Source: Prochlorococcus marinus
Lineage (GTDB): Bacteria > Cyanobacteriota > Cyanobacteriia > PCC-6307 > Cyanobiaceae
Reading direction: 5' to 3'
Length of the DNA stretch: 64,000 nucleotides
NCBI RefSeq assembly: GCF_001180305.1
Contig: NZ_CVSX01000041.1
Coordinates: 1-64,000, forward strand
The notes under the pieces are model-generated. The model worked only from the letters and a program-made list of their open reading frames with translations. It did not search any database and was not told where the DNA came from. Shown here one piece after another: positions 19,555-29,835 of this stretch (within the stretch, counting starts at the first letter, position 1; every line of letters starts with the position of its first letter). Both the position numbers and the translations under genes were made by a program.

Positions 19555-20865
19555 ATGCATATAGTTGTCGTCGGACTTAGTCATCGCACGGCACCTGTCG
19601 AAGTCCGTGAGAAGTTAAGTATTCCAGACCAATCCATAACAGAATCATTGAAAGCTTTAAAAGCTTTCAATGATGTATTAGAGGTGTCAATTTTAAGTAC
19701 ATGTAATAGGTTAGAAATATATGCGCTAGTAAAGGATAAAAATACTGGAATTTCATCTATTAAAGAATTTATATCAGATTATTCTGGAATTATTTTTGAA
19801 GATTTAAATCCTCATCTTTTTTGCTTTAGACAAGAAGATGCTGTTTTGCATTTGATGAAAGTCTCGGCAGGATTGGATAGCCTAGTTCTGGGCGAAGGAC
19901 AGATACTTTCGCAGGTTAAGAAAATGATGAGATTAGGTCAAGAGAATCAATCTACTGGACCTATTCTTAATAGATTATTAACTCAATCAGTTAGTACAGG
20001 AAAAAAAGTTAGATCTGAAACAAATTTAGGAACTGGTGCCGTATCAATTAGTTCGGCAGCGGTAGAACTTGCCCAATTAAAAATTGGACAAGAAAAAGGT
20101 GTTGATACACTTGTAAGTTTGGAATCAGAGAAAGTACTTGTAGTTGGAGCTGGACGAATGAGTAGGCTTTTAATAACTCATTTAAAGTCAAAAGGGTGTC
20201 ATAAACTTATTCTTGTTAATAGAAATATTGATAGAGCGTTAAATCTTTCAGTAGACTTTCCCGACTTAGAGATTATTTGTAAAGGGTTAAACGAATTAGA
20301 TGAATACATATCAATATCCTCTCTGGTTTTCACCAGTACAGCGGCCGAAGAGCCGATAATTGATCTTGCTAAAATTGAAAAATTGAATTTGAGTAATAAA
20401 ATTAAATTTATTGATATTGGTGTACCGAGAAATATATCTAATGATGTAAAACAACATCAATTTGTAAAATCATTTGATGTGGATGACTTACAAGAGGTAG
20501 TTTCAAGAAATCAAGAATTTAGACAGAAAATTGCAAAGGAAGCAGAATCTTTAGTAGAAGAAGAAAGAATCATCTTTTTGGAATGGTGGGCAAGTTTAGA
20601 GGCAGTTCCAGTAATTAATAAACTTAGATCAGATTTGGAGTTGATTAGAAAAGAGGAATTGCAAAAAGCACTTAGTAGAATGGGCCCAGATTTTTCTGCA
20701 CGAGAAAGAAAGGTAGTGGAAGCTCTGACTAAAGGTATTATTAATAAAATACTTCACACACCTGTTACAAAGTTGCGAAGTCCTCAATCAAGAGAAGAAA
20801 GACAAGCTTCTTTGAAAATTGTTGAAAAATTGTTTTCTTTGGTAGAAGAGGATGAAAATAGTTAA
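19555..20865 (+). CDS. hemA: Glutamyl-tRNA reductase
   Basis: Converts Glu-tRNA to glutamate-1-semialdehyde, the committed step of tetrapyrrole and hence chlorophyll synthesis. GLSHRTAPVEVREKL is at residues 7-21 and the catalytic cysteine is Cys50 in STCNRLEIYA. GLDSLVLGEGQILSQVK follows, with the NADPH-binding motif VLVVGAGRMSRLL near 195-207. Its 436 residues match. In this family the N-terminus is a known site of haem feedback. Confidence 0.96.
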   Translation: MHIVVVGLSHRTAPVEVREKLSIPDQSITESLKALKAFNDVLEVSILSTCNRLEIYALVKDKNTGISSIKEFISDYSGIIFEDLNPHLFCFRQEDAVLHLMKVSAGLDSLVLGEGQILSQVKKMMRLGQENQSTGPILNRLLTQSVSTGKKVRSETNLGTGAVSISSAAVELAQLKIGQEKGVDTLVSLESEKVLVVGAGRMSRLLITHLKSKGCHKLILVNRNIDRALNLSVDFPDLEIICKGLNELDEYISISSLVFTSTAAEEPIIDLAKIEKLNLSNKIKFIDIGVPRNISNDVKQHQFVKSFDVDDLQEVVSRNQEFRQKIAKEAESLVEEERIIFLEWWASLEAVPVINKLRSDLELIRKEELQKALSRMGPDFSARERKVVEALTKGIINKILHTPVTKLRSPQSREERQASLKIVEKLFSLVEEDENS

Positions 20866-20994
20866 ATTTCTTTATTTATATTAAGTTTTTATATTGATTT
20901 ATCGAAATACCTTTGTAAACTGACCATTCCTATTTCTAATTTTGCCCATAATCAGTTACTTTAAATAGTTGTATCTCTACCTCCATTAGATTGA

Positions 20995-22290
20995 ATGAAG
21001 CGTGTGTTGGCCATCATCCTCGGAGGAGGAAAAGGTTCTCGACTTTACCCTTTAACAAAAATGAGGGCAAAACCTGCTGTTCCATTAGCAGGTAAGTATC
21101 GTTTAATAGATATCCCAATTAGTAATTGTATTAATTCAGGCATAGAAAAAATGTACGTATTGACTCAGTTCAACAGTGCATCTCTAAATAGACACATAGG
21201 AAGAACTTATAATTTAAATGGCCCTTTTGGTCAAGGATTTGTTGAGGTTTTGGCCGCACAACAGACTCCAGATAGTCCAAAGTGGTTTGAAGGTACTGCG
21301 GATGCTGTTAGAAAATACCAATGGTTGTTTCAAGAATGGGATGTTGACGAATATTTAATTTTGTCAGGAGATCAACTGTATAGGATGGATTACAGTCTAT
21401 TTGTTCAACATCATAGAGATAATGGTGCTGATTTAACGGTCGCCGCTTTGCCTGTTGATGAATCTCAAGCAGAAGGTTTTGGCCTCATGAGAACAGATGA
21501 TTTAGGAAATATTAAAGAATTCAGTGAAAAGCCATCGGGGGATAAGTTGAAGGCAATGGCAGTGGATACTTCAAAATTTGGATTAACTGAGGAATCGGCT
21601 TCCGAAAAACCTTATCTTGCCTCTATGGGTATTTACGTTTTTAGTCGAAATACTCTTTTTGATCTTCTAAATAAATTTCCTAATTATACAGATTTTGGAA
21701 AGGACATAATCCCTGAATCTCTTAAAAGGGGGGATGTTCTAAAAAGTTATGTTTTTGATGATTATTGGGAAGATATCGGAACCATTGGAGCATTCTTTGA
21801 GTCAAATTTGGCGTTGACTGAGCAACCAAAACCTCCATTTAGTTTTTATGATGAGAAATTTCCAATTTATACAAGACCTAGATTTCTCCCTCCTTCTAAA
21901 CTTGTAGATGCTCAAATTACTGATTCAATAGTTTGTGAAGGTACAATCTTGAAGTCATGCAGTATTTTGCATTGTGTTTTAGGTGTAAGAAGCAGAATTG
22001 AAAGTGATTCTGTTCTTGAGGACACTTTAGTGATGGGAGCCGATTTCTTTGAATCGCCCGAAGAAAGAAATGAATTAAGAAAAGGAGGTGGAACTCCACT
22101 TGGTGTAGGTGAAGGAACTACTGTAAAAAGAGCAATTCTTGATAAGAATACAAGAATTGGTGATAATGTCGTGATCATTAATAAAGATAGAGTAGAGGAA
22201 GCAGATAAGCCAGAATTAGGCTTCTACATCAGAAATGGAATTGTTGTAGTAGTTAAAAATGCAACTATTGCAAACGGAACTGTTATTTAA
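20995..22290 (+). CDS. glgC: Glucose-1-phosphate adenylyltransferase (ADP-glucose pyrophosphorylase)
   Basis: Makes ADP-glucose for glycogen. Nucleotide-binding motif [16 protein letters not shown] is at the N-terminus, with [20 protein letters not shown] next, then [28 protein letters not shown] and the C-terminal beta-helix ([16 protein letters not shown]). Length 431 is as in cyanobacteria. Allosteric control by 3-phosphoglycerate is a known property of the family. It leads a glgC-gnd-pgl run. Confidence 0.96.
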   Translation: MKRVLAIILGGGKGSRLYPLTKMRAKPAVPLAGKYRLIDIPISNCINSGIEKMYVLTQFNSASLNRHIGRTYNLNGPFGQGFVEVLAAQQTPDSPKWFEGTADAVRKYQWLFQEWDVDEYLILSGDQLYRMDYSLFVQHHRDNGADLTVAALPVDESQAEGFGLMRTDDLGNIKEFSEKPSGDKLKAMAVDTSKFGLTEESASEKPYLASMGIYVFSRNTLFDLLNKFPNYTDFGKDIIPESLKRGDVLKSYVFDDYWEDIGTIGAFFESNLALTEQPKPPFSFYDEKFPIYTRPRFLPPSKLVDAQITDSIVCEGTILKSCSILHCVLGVRSRIESDSVLEDTLVMGADFFESPEERNELRKGGGTPLGVGEGTTVKRAILDKNTRIGDNVVIINKDRVEEADKPELGFYIRNGIVVVVKNATIANGTVI

Positions 22291-22385
22291 ATCTTTTCGA
22301 TCATTTTTCGCTGACATAAGTATTTTTTTTGAGCAATTTTGTTGAGTTGTAGGCACACTATATTTATTGAGTTTTTTAATTTTTT

Positions 22386-23804
22386 ATGTCCAAGGCACAT
22401 TTTGGTTTAATAGGTCTTGGTGTTATGGGCGAAAATTTAGTTCTTAACGCAGAGAGAAATGGATTTTCTAGTGTAGTTTTTAATAGGACTTATTCAAAAA
22501 CTGAAGAATTTTTACAAGGTCGTGGCCTTGGGAAGAACATAGAAGGAGCTAAAACTCTTCAAGAATTTGTTAATAAGCTAGAGAGACCTAGAAGAATTCT
22601 AATGATGGTAAAAGCTGGACCCGCAACAGATGCTGTAATTGATAATATTTCTGGATATCTCGAGGAAGGAGATTTATTAATTGATGGCGGTAACTCTCAA
22701 TTTAAAGATACAGAAAGAAGGGTGAATACTCTTGAAAGTAAAAGTTTTGGATACATTGGAATGGGAGTCTCTGGTGGTGCTAAAGGAGCTCTAGAAGGCC
22801 CAAGCATGATGCCCGGTGGTACTAAGGCTTCATATGATGCGATAGAAAGCTTATTAACAAAAATGGCTGCCAAAGTTGAAGATGGACCATGTGTTGCATA
22901 TGTTGGACCAGGAGGCTCTGGTCATTTTGTAAAAACTGTTCATAACGGAATTGAATATGGAATTGAACAAATACTCGCAGAAGCTTATGACCTTATGAAG
23001 AGAGTTAAAGGTATGAATGGTCAGCAGATGTCAGAGGTATTTGGTATTTGGAATAATACTGATGAATTAGCTTCTTATCTTGTTGAGATAACAGAGATTT
23101 GTCTAAATACAAAAGATGAGATAACTGGAGATGATGTAGTAGAGAAAATATTAGATAAAGCTGGCCAGAAAGGTACTGGATTATGGACTGTTGTAAGTGC
23201 TTTAGAACTGGGGGTATCAGTCCCAACTATCTATGCATCTTTAAATGCAAGAGTAATGAGTTCTTTAAAAGAGCAACGTAGTGAGATTGAAAAAACAATT
23301 CCATCTAAAGAGATAGAGGATTTTGATTTGGGAAATATATCAGATGGAATGAAACCTTTGTTTGATGCTGTAGTCCTAGCCACAATTGCTAGCTATGCCC
23401 AAGGCATGGATATTTTAAGAGAAGCATCTGCAGTATATAAATATGGTTTGAATATGCCGTCAATTGCTCAAATATGGAAAGGTGGTTGCATAATTAGATC
23501 AAAATTATTAAGTAAAATTCAAGATGCTTATAACAAAGACCCTAATCTAAAAAATTTAATTTTTGATGATTGGTTCAATAAAGAAATTGCGACAAGATTA
23601 GATAACTTATCTAAAGTAGTTTCCTTGTCTACAAAAGCTGGTATACCAGTCCCATGTCTATCCAGTACTTTAGATTATTTGAATAGTTATAGAACTAATA
23701 GACTTCCTCAGAATCTTGTTCAGGCAATGAGAGACTGTTTTGGCTCTCATACATATGAAAGAGTTGATAAGGAAGGTACTTTTCATACTGAATGGATGAA
23801 ATGA
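22386..23804 (+). CDS. gnd: 6-phosphogluconate dehydrogenase, decarboxylating
   Basis: Oxidises 6-phosphogluconate to ribulose-5-phosphate with NADPH production, the night-time and stress route of the pentose phosphate pathway. The Rossmann motif GLGVMGENLVLN is at residues 10-21, and the signature GMGVSGGAKGALEGPSMMPGG and the catalytic Lys/His region GSGHFVKTVHNGIEYG follow. Its 472 residues match the long dimeric form. The stop TGA overlaps an ATG of pgl by 4 bp. Confidence 0.96.
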   Translation: MSKAHFGLIGLGVMGENLVLNAERNGFSSVVFNRTYSKTEEFLQGRGLGKNIEGAKTLQEFVNKLERPRRILMMVKAGPATDAVIDNISGYLEEGDLLIDGGNSQFKDTERRVNTLESKSFGYIGMGVSGGAKGALEGPSMMPGGTKASYDAIESLLTKMAAKVEDGPCVAYVGPGGSGHFVKTVHNGIEYGIEQILAEAYDLMKRVKGMNGQQMSEVFGIWNNTDELASYLVEITEICLNTKDEITGDDVVEKILDKAGQKGTGLWTVVSALELGVSVPTIYASLNARVMSSLKEQRSEIEKTIPSKEIEDFDLGNISDGMKPLFDAVVLATIASYAQGMDILREASAVYKYGLNMPSIAQIWKGGCIIRSKLLSKIQDAYNKDPNLKNLIFDDWFNKEIATRLDNLSKVVSLSTKAGIPVPCLSSTLDYLNSYRTNRLPQNLVQAMRDCFGSHTYERVDKEGTFHTEWMK

Positions 23805-24529
23805 TTGAAAAGGCCAAAAATGGATACACCATAAATATATACAAAGACAAGTTAGAACTATCAGGTGCTGTTTTTAAGTTTATTAAGAGTCAAATTATTA
23901 GTACTTTAAAAAATAAAGAAAGGTTCAAATTTTGTGTAAGTGGAGGTTCAACTCCTAAAGCTGTCTATCAGCTCTTATCTAATAGTGATCTTAGATGGGA
24001 TATGGTTGATGTTTTTTTAGGAGATGAAAGATGCGTTGATCCAAATTCAGAATTAAGTAACACTTTAATGTTGAAAAATTCATTGTTAACTAATTTTGGA
24101 TCAAAAGCTTTTTTTTATGAAATTTTCAATGATTTAAAGGCTGATGATGAAACTACAAAAAATCAATTTATTTCTAAATTGTTTGAGAAATGCGGATCAA
24201 ACCCTCCCTCATTTGATTTAACTTTATTAGGTCTTGGAGATGATGGTCACACAGCTTCACTATTTCCTTATCAAAAAAATAATAATGTAGATGATTTTGT
24301 GATTTTTAATGAAGGCAAAGGATTAAAACGAATTTCATTAACTCCAAAGGTCCTTTCAGCCTCATCAAAGATAGTCTTTTTGGTAAGTGGAGCTAATAAA
24401 AGAATTGCTCTTGACAGGTTATTAGATGAAAAAGAGCCTTTTGATAGAACACCATCAAAATTAATAAAATCTATTAATCAAATTTCAATATTTTGTGATC
24501 AAGAATCAGCAAAAGAATTAGAAATTTAG
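23801..24529 (+). CDS. pgl: 6-phosphogluconolactonase
   Basis: Hydrolyses 6-phosphogluconolactone between Zwf and Gnd in the oxidative pentose phosphate pathway. Motifs: CVSGGSTPKAVYQLL, VFLGDERCVDPNSELSN and LLGLGDDGHTASLFP. The start I prefer is the ATG that shares ATGA with the gnd stop, giving 242 residues; an in-frame ATG nine bases upstream would give 245. The overlap implies translational coupling with gnd. Confidence 0.93.
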   Translation: MIEKAKNGYTINIYKDKLELSGAVFKFIKSQIISTLKNKERFKFCVSGGSTPKAVYQLLSNSDLRWDMVDVFLGDERCVDPNSELSNTLMLKNSLLTNFGSKAFFYEIFNDLKADDETTKNQFISKLFEKCGSNPPSFDLTLLGLGDDGHTASLFPYQKNNNVDDFVIFNEGKGLKRISLTPKVLSASSKIVFLVSGANKRIALDRLLDEKEPFDRTPSKLIKSINQISIFCDQESAKELEI

Positions 24530-24559
24530 TTAAAGTCTTAAAATAATTAGAATTATTAA

Positions 24560-25108
24560 ATGAGTAAGAAAAAATTTTTATTCCAGAAAAGGGAGTTCGA
24601 TGGTTGGAAAACATTAAATGATACTGTTATGGGCGGATCAAGTTCAGCTTTTTGTGAAATTTCTAATTCTGGTCTGATATTAAAGGGAAATATTGTCGAA
24701 AAAGCAGGAGGATTTGTTAGTTGTAGATCGTCAATATATAAACCTTGTTTAAACGTATCTGAGTATTCATCCTTTGAATTAAATATTGATGGACAAGGAA
24801 GAACTTTTAAATTTGCTGTCGCTTGTGAAGATGCTTTACTAGGACTAACTGAATTTATCCCAGGTGGTCTCAGGTGGATTAAATCATTCCCAACAAAAAA
24901 ATTCGGAACAACAAATGTTCAAATTCCTTTTAGTGAGCTAAAACCTTCAGTAAGAGCTAATAAAGTACGTTTTCCATTTAAATTTAAGCCATCTAAAATC
25001 AAAAGATTGCAACTACTACACTCTAAGTTCGGTGATGATGGATTACTTAATAATGAGTTTAAACAGGGTTCAATAAAAATTTTAATTAAATCAATAAGTG
25101 TTATTTGA
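24560..25108 (+). CDS. CIA30 family protein
   Basis: The family includes mitochondrial complex I intermediate-associated protein 30; cyanobacterial members are uncharacterised and may touch NDH-1 or PSII assembly (inference). The core is recognisable as WKTLNDTVMGGSSSAF near residue 15-30 and GFVSCRSS, then a galactose-binding-like beta domain with FELNIDGQGRTFKF and IPFSELKPSVR. Its 182 residues fit. The next gene starts inside its last codons (11-bp overlap). Confidence 0.8.
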   Translation: MSKKKFLFQKREFDGWKTLNDTVMGGSSSAFCEISNSGLILKGNIVEKAGGFVSCRSSIYKPCLNVSEYSSFELNIDGQGRTFKFAVACEDALLGLTEFIPGGLRWIKSFPTKKFGTTNVQIPFSELKPSVRANKVRFPFKFKPSKIKRLQLLHSKFGDDGLLNNEFKQGSIKILIKSISVI

Positions 25109-25484
25109 AAATCCACCTAAAAATATAGAGAGTTTAATCGCTAAGTCAGCAGATTTAACAAATAAGCCTTTTGTTCATTCTGTCGTAAAAATAAATGGTG
25201 AATACGATTTTGAAGAAGAAGATATTGATTTAACAGTTAATATTTTATGTCGAGATAAAGAAGGTAAAAGATTAGAAATTTATGATCTTGAATTAGAACT
25301 TTTTAAATCTAATAAAGAGTTGGTTTTAGTAATCTCTAAGCTTAATTTCCCTGATGAACCAATATTATGGTGTGGAGTTAAAACATTATGGATGGATAGC
25401 AATAACGGGAAAAAATGCAACTCACCAAAATACAGCGCTAGATTAGAAAATTTAGCAAATAGGATAAAAAGTTTTATTGATTAA
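25098..25484 (+). CDS. Conserved hypothetical protein, 128 aa
   Basis: Starts at GTG overlapping the CIA30 gene by 11 bp, which supports coupled expression. The acidic 128-residue protein opens LFENPPKNIESLIAKSADLT and contains WCGVKTLWMDSNNGKKC and a C-terminal helix (RLENLANRIKSFID). No signal peptide or membrane segment is visible. I do not recognise a characterised domain. It converges on ilvD with a 21-bp gap. Confidence 0.75.
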   Translation: MLFENPPKNIESLIAKSADLTNKPFVHSVVKINGEYDFEEEDIDLTVNILCRDKEGKRLEIYDLELELFKSNKELVLVISKLNFPDEPILWCGVKTLWMDSNNGKKCNSPKYSARLENLANRIKSFID

Positions 25485-25505
25485 GAAAATAATCTTTGAA
25501 CTGAT

Positions 25506-27179
25506 TTATAAATCAGTAACAGCCCCTAAACTTGATGTGCTTACGATTCTCGAATATTTTGAAAGAATTCCTCTTTTGTATTTTTGTATAGGTTTTACCC
25601 ATTCTTTTTTTCTTTTTTCTAATTCTTCGTCAGATAAATCAACTTCAATTAGTTGTTTTACTGCATCTACTGTAATTAAATCACCTTGTTTTATTAGAGC
25701 AATATTTCCTCCAACAGCAGCCTCTGGAGCTATGTGACCCACAACAAGACCATAGGTACCACCGCTGAATCTGCCATCGGTAATTAAGGCTACTTTCTCT
25801 CCTAGCCCTTGACCAACAATCGCAGATGTTGGAGCTAACATTTCTCTCATGCCTGGACCTCCTACAGGACCTTCGTTTCTAATTACAACAACATCTCCAG
25901 CTTTGATATCGTTATTTAATATCGATTTTAAACAATCCTCTTCACTTTCAAAAATCTTTGCTGGACCTGTTAATACAGGGTTTTTTACTCCGCTAATTTT
26001 GGCTACAGAACCCTCACTCGCTAAGTTGCCTTTTAATATCGCTAGATGTCCTTTTTTATAAAGAGGGTTATTTATATCTCTTATGACATTTTGATTTGTT
26101 GGAGGCTTATCTGGAATATTCTGTAAGTATTCTGAGATTGTTTTGCCTTCAATGTTTTTGCAATCACCATAAATTAATCCTGCATTCAAAAGTATTTTCA
26201 TTACTTGTGGAATACCACCTGCCTTATGAAGATCCACAGTCACATATTTACCACTAGGTTTAAGGTCACAAATAACGGGCACTTTTTGTCTTATTCTCTC
26301 AAAATCATTAATGTTGATATCTATTCCTGCAGTATTCGCAATAGCTAAGATGTGCAACACCGCATTAGTTGATCCGCCAATTGCCATAATTACTGATATG
26401 GCATTTTCAAATGCTTTTTTAGTCATTAGGTCTAGAGGTCTTATATCTTTTTCTATTGCAGAAACTAATATCTCAGCACTTTTATCTGCACTTAGTTCTT
26501 TTTCAAGATCTTCAGCCGCCATAGTGGAGCTGTGAGGAAGACTTAACCCTAATACTTCAATAACCGCAGACATTGTATTAGCTGTAAACATTCCTCCACA
26601 ACTACCCGCACCAGGAATACAATTTTTCTCAACTTGTACTAACCTTTCTTCATTAATTTTGCCTGATGTTAATTGTCCAACAGCTTCAAATGCACTAACA
26701 ACAGTAAGATCTTCTCCATGCAATTTCCCAGGCTTTATTGTCCCCCCATAAATGAAAATTGAGGGAATATTCATTCTTGCAATCGCAATCATGGCACCTG
26801 GCATATTTTTGTCACATCCACCTATAGCAAGTACTCCATCCATACTCTGAGCATTGCATGCTGTCTCAATTGAATCAGCAATAACTTCTCTTGATACAAG
26901 GGAATATTTCATGCCCTCTGTTCCCATAGAAATGCCATCACTTACTGTTATGGTCCCAAACATCTGAGGCATCCCACCTGATCTCTTTATTGACTCTTCA
27001 GCTTTTAGAGCTAACTTATTTAAACCCATATTGCATGGTGTTATGGTGCTGTATCCATTTGCAACTCCAATAATAGGTTTATTAAAATCTTCATCATTAA
27101 ATCCAACAGCTCTTAACATCGATCTGTTAGGGGATCTTTGCACACCTTGGGTTATTGCAGATGATCTGAGTTTATTCAT
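25506..27179 (-). CDS. ilvD: Dihydroxy-acid dehydratase
   Basis: Dehydrates dihydroxy acids to 2-oxo acids in valine, leucine and isoleucine synthesis; uses an Fe-S cluster. Cluster cysteines lie in [11 protein letters not shown] and in [13 protein letters not shown]. The IlvD signatures and the C-terminal [20 protein letters not shown] are present. Its 557 residues match. An upstream small gene ends 23 bp before its start. Confidence 0.96.
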   Translation of the reverse strand: MNKLRSSAITQGVQRSPNRSMLRAVGFNDEDFNKPIIGVANGYSTITPCNMGLNKLALKAEESIKRSGGMPQMFGTITVSDGISMGTEGMKYSLVSREVIADSIETACNAQSMDGVLAIGGCDKNMPGAMIAIARMNIPSIFIYGGTIKPGKLHGEDLTVVSAFEAVGQLTSGKINEERLVQVEKNCIPGAGSCGGMFTANTMSAVIEVLGLSLPHSSTMAAEDLEKELSADKSAEILVSAIEKDIRPLDLMTKKAFENAISVIMAIGGSTNAVLHILAIANTAGIDININDFERIRQKVPVICDLKPSGKYVTVDLHKAGGIPQVMKILLNAGLIYGDCKNIEGKTISEYLQNIPDKPPTNQNVIRDINNPLYKKGHLAILKGNLASEGSVAKISGVKNPVLTGPAKIFESEEDCLKSILNNDIKAGDVVVIRNEGPVGGPGMREMLAPTSAIVGQGLGEKVALITDGRFSGGTYGLVVGHIAPEAAVGGNIALIKQGDLITVDAVKQLIEVDLSDEELEKRKKEWVKPIQKYKRGILSKYSRIVSTSSLGAVTDL

Positions 27180-27202
27180 ATTATTTGTGAACCTTTTTTA
27201 TT

Positions 27203-27493
27203 CTATTGCCCCAACTCTTCAAGTTGCTTCCTCACATCAGCAATTGCAGAATTAAGTTGTTCAACTTTCTTCTCCAGATTTTCTCCTTCAACTTCATTTA
27301 TATTTTCATTTGAATCAATCGCTTCAGAGCCATCTTGAATTCTAGAGGAATACATCATTGCTTTTTGTTTTTTTTCCTCCTTTCTTTTGTCTGCTTCGGA
27401 TATTAACCACCAAGCTAGACCTGCTGCTCCAATAAAGGCACCGCTTATTAATGATAAAAGATTATTTGAAGACGAATCTCTGTATTCAGACAT
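27203..27493 (-). CDS. Small membrane-anchored coiled-coil protein
   Basis: The 96-residue protein has a hydrophobic segment at about 12-31 (LLSLISGAFIGAAGLAWWLI), then a Lys/Glu-rich stretch, a Glu/Asn-rich linker and a C-terminal heptad-like helix (LEKKVEQLNSAIADVRKQL). Overall it looks like a single-pass protein with a cytoplasmic coiled coil. The family is not one I can name. It lies between ilvD and the UPRTase-like gene on the same strand with gaps of 23 and 29 bp. Confidence 0.75.
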   Translation of the reverse strand: MSEYRDSSSNNLLSLISGAFIGAAGLAWWLISEADKRKEEKKQKAMMYSSRIQDGSEAIDSNENINEVEGENLEKKVEQLNSAIADVRKQLEELGQ

Positions 27494-27522
27494 TGGTTAA
27501 ATATTTACTCCTATATTCTATA

Positions 27523-28140
27523 TTAGTTCTTATCTTGAAATATAGTACTTAATCGCGATAAAGGATTCCCTATACCCGGTAATAATGATTGTGTTATTTC
27601 GTCTTCCTCATCTATGCAAGAAGTGTAAATTAACTGATTAGGGAATAATTTCGCAATTTCATTTAACCCTTTATTTGAGCAAATAGCAGTTATTAAAAGA
27701 ATCCTATTTGAATCAACACCTAATTCCTTTAATTTAATTAAGGTTTCTAATGTTTCTGATTTCGTCGTTATTTGTTCTGAATAAAATATAACTCCTTCAT
27801 TTGATTCAATTGTTTTAGGAAGTTCTCCTAATGAGAGGGTTGAGTTAGGAATTACTTCTTTAGATCCAAACCAAAGAGATAACCCTTCGGGCAACATTGC
27901 GAGTACTTTTATTGGATAATCATTATTAATAAAGAATCCATCTGCGTTCCCGTTATCAGTATTTATTATTTCTTTTTTATATGGTAGCCAATTACGTAAT
28001 GCTTCATATGTAAGCCATTTCCCTAGTTGCTCATATCCTGTGGAGTACAAAATATTTGGAGTATTTTTTTCTCGCAATATTGAAAGCCAATGTTTTATTA
28101 ATGGATGAGGAGGAACAATAACCTTTAGTGACATTGCCAT
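27523..28140 (-). CDS. Uracil phosphoribosyltransferase-like protein, active site degenerate
   Basis: The fold is clearly that of Upp. The N-terminus PPHPLIKHWLSILRE matches the HPLVKHKLGLMRE region of the enzyme, LTYEALRNW matches LTYEA, and the end LYTSCIDEEDE and LLPGIGNPLSRL matches the uracil-binding C-terminus. But the PRPP loop DPMLATGGS is replaced by FYSEQITTKSE and the RAGLG motif reads PEGLS. The 205-residue product is therefore unlikely to have normal catalysis. Cyanobacterial homologues are usually labelled upp by similarity. Confidence 0.75.
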   Translation of the reverse strand: MAMSLKVIVPPHPLIKHWLSILREKNTPNILYSTGYEQLGKWLTYEALRNWLPYKKEIINTDNGNADGFFINNDYPIKVLAMLPEGLSLWFGSKEVIPNSTLSLGELPKTIESNEGVIFYSEQITTKSETLETLIKLKELGVDSNRILLITAICSNKGLNEIAKLFPNQLIYTSCIDEEDEITQSLLPGIGNPLSRLSTIFQDKN

Positions 28141-28203
28141 ATATTTTCCTTTAAGATAGTCTTACAAACTTTAAATACTTAAGTTCTAAAATACAGTTTT
28201 ATT

Positions 28204-28716
28204 ATGATTAAATCAATTGTTTTCCCTTCACTAAAAAATGCATTAATTTCTTTTTTGTTCGTTGGGATTTTATTTTTTAATTCTGTAAATTCTGCATGGG
28301 CCAAAAGACCTCCTGAAATTAGAAACCAGCAAGACCTTAATTTAGAGCCAGATATGCATGGTCAAGATTTAAGCGGTAACGAATACGTTAAATTTGATCT
28401 GAATGGGTTTAATTTCAGTGAAAGTAATTTAGAAGGCGCGGTGTTCAATAATAGTAAATTGCAAAATTCAAAGTTTAATGGAGCCAATTTAAGAGATGCA
28501 CTAGCTTATGCAACAGATTTTACAGATGCAGATCTTTCAGATGTTAATTTTACAAATGCTTTATTAATGGAGAGTAATTTTGAAGGAGCAAAAATAGATG
28601 GTGCAGATTTTACTGATGCTGTTCTTAGTCGTACACAACAAAAACAATTATGTGCGATTGCTAATGGCACAAATAGTTCTACAGGAGAGAGTACAGAATA
28701 TAGCTTAGGTTGTTAA
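28204..28716 (+). CDS. Pentapeptide-repeat protein, probably thylakoid lumenal or periplasmic
   Basis: A signal peptide covers about residues 1-33 (hydrophobic core ISFLFVGILFF, cleavage after NSAWA). From about 55 to 140 the sequence repeats every five residues in the A(D/N)LxX pattern (FSESNLEGAVF, FNGANLRDAL, FTDADLSDVNF, IDGADFTDAVL), which should form a right-handed beta-helix. The C-terminal tail has two cysteines (QLCAIANG and the terminal GC). Target unknown. The cobW gene follows after 9 bp. Confidence 0.85.
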   Translation: MIKSIVFPSLKNALISFLFVGILFFNSVNSAWAKRPPEIRNQQDLNLEPDMHGQDLSGNEYVKFDLNGFNFSESNLEGAVFNNSKLQNSKFNGANLRDALAYATDFTDADLSDVNFTNALLMESNFEGAKIDGADFTDAVLSRTQQKQLCAIANGTNSSTGESTEYSLGC

Positions 28717-28725
28717 TTATCAACG

Positions 28726-29790
28726 ATGAAAAAAAAAATACCAGTTATAGTTGTTTCGGGATTTCTTGGTTCAGGTAAAACAACTTTTCTAAGATACCTA
28801 TTAAAAGAGAGTAATAAAAAATTTGGTTTAATAATTAATGAATTTGGTGATGTTGGAATTGACGGTGATTTGATTAAAAGTTGTAATAAATGTGATGAAT
28901 CTGAAAAAGACTGTGTAATCGAATTAAACAATGGATGTTTATGTTGTACTGTTCAAGATGATTTTGTTCCATCAATAAAAGCTCTCCTAGAATTTAATCC
29001 TCCTATCGAATCAATAATTATCGAAACTAGTGGCTTGGCACTTCCAATTCCCTTAATTCAAGCACTTAACTGGCCTGAGATTAGGTCTTTCATCTATCTT
29101 GATGTTGTTGTTGGTATCGTTAATGGAGAATCAATGCTTAATGGTTCACCAATTAATGATTTAAATAAAATAACAAAACAATATAATGAAACAGATAAAA
29201 TTGATCACAACTCCACTATAGATCAACTTTTTGAAGAGCAACTAGAAGTTTCTGATATCGTTTTAGTCTCTAGAGCAGATATCTTAAATGATGATCAGTT
29301 TGACGTTGTAAAAAATAAAATTCAAGGAAGTTTGCACTCATCTACACCAGTCCTTAAATCTAAGAATGGCAAAATTGATTTGACCTATTTATTTGATTTT
29401 AATTTTAAAAAAGAGACTTATAAAGAATTTTTAACTGAAGAACATGACCATAATCATGTTGAACTTGTATCAGATTCAATTAAATTAAATCATTTCCTTG
29501 AAAAAAATGACTTTGAAAAGGAGATGTCAAAAATCTTGGATGAATTAAACATTCTTCGAATAAAAGGTCGTATTTGGATACCAAACAAATCATTGCCTTT
29601 ACAAATACAAATTGTTGGAAAGAAAATTAATACTTGGTTTGAAGAAGCTCCAGACAATTGTTGGAGACCAAATGATAATGCTGGGCTTGAATTAGTAATA
29701 ATTTCCTTTGATGAAAAATCTATAAAAACTTTCAATAAAAAAATTAAAGAGAAATTTAAGATTTTAAGTAAACCAAAAATAGCAATTTGA
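28726..29790 (+). CDS. CobW/G3E family GTPase (metallochaperone)
   Basis: G3E GTPase that inserts or delivers a metal. P-loop GFLGSGKT is at 12-19, the metal-binding CxCC motif is Cys71, Cys73 and Cys74 in NNGCLCCTV, and IETSGLALP is the Walker B region. The C-terminal CobW domain contains RIKGRIWIPN. A Cys-containing insert (SCNKCDESEKDC) at 52-63 and a His/Asp-rich loop (EEHDHNHVEL) could add metal ligands. Whether the metal is cobalt for B12, zinc or another cannot be told here. Confidence 0.88.
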   Translation: MKKKIPVIVVSGFLGSGKTTFLRYLLKESNKKFGLIINEFGDVGIDGDLIKSCNKCDESEKDCVIELNNGCLCCTVQDDFVPSIKALLEFNPPIESIIIETSGLALPIPLIQALNWPEIRSFIYLDVVVGIVNGESMLNGSPINDLNKITKQYNETDKIDHNSTIDQLFEEQLEVSDIVLVSRADILNDDQFDVVKNKIQGSLHSSTPVLKSKNGKIDLTYLFDFNFKKETYKEFLTEEHDHNHVELVSDSIKLNHFLEKNDFEKEMSKILDELNILRIKGRIWIPNKSLPLQIQIVGKKINTWFEEAPDNCWRPNDNAGLELVIISFDEKSIKTFNKKIKEKFKILSKPKIAI

Positions 29791-29835
29791 CATTATAGTT
29801 AGCTGTCGGGATACTTAAATAGTAGACAGCCCAAG

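Noticed and set aside
25477..25737. Plus-strand frame after the 128-residue protein
   Set aside because: Lies antisense to the conserved C-terminus of ilvD.
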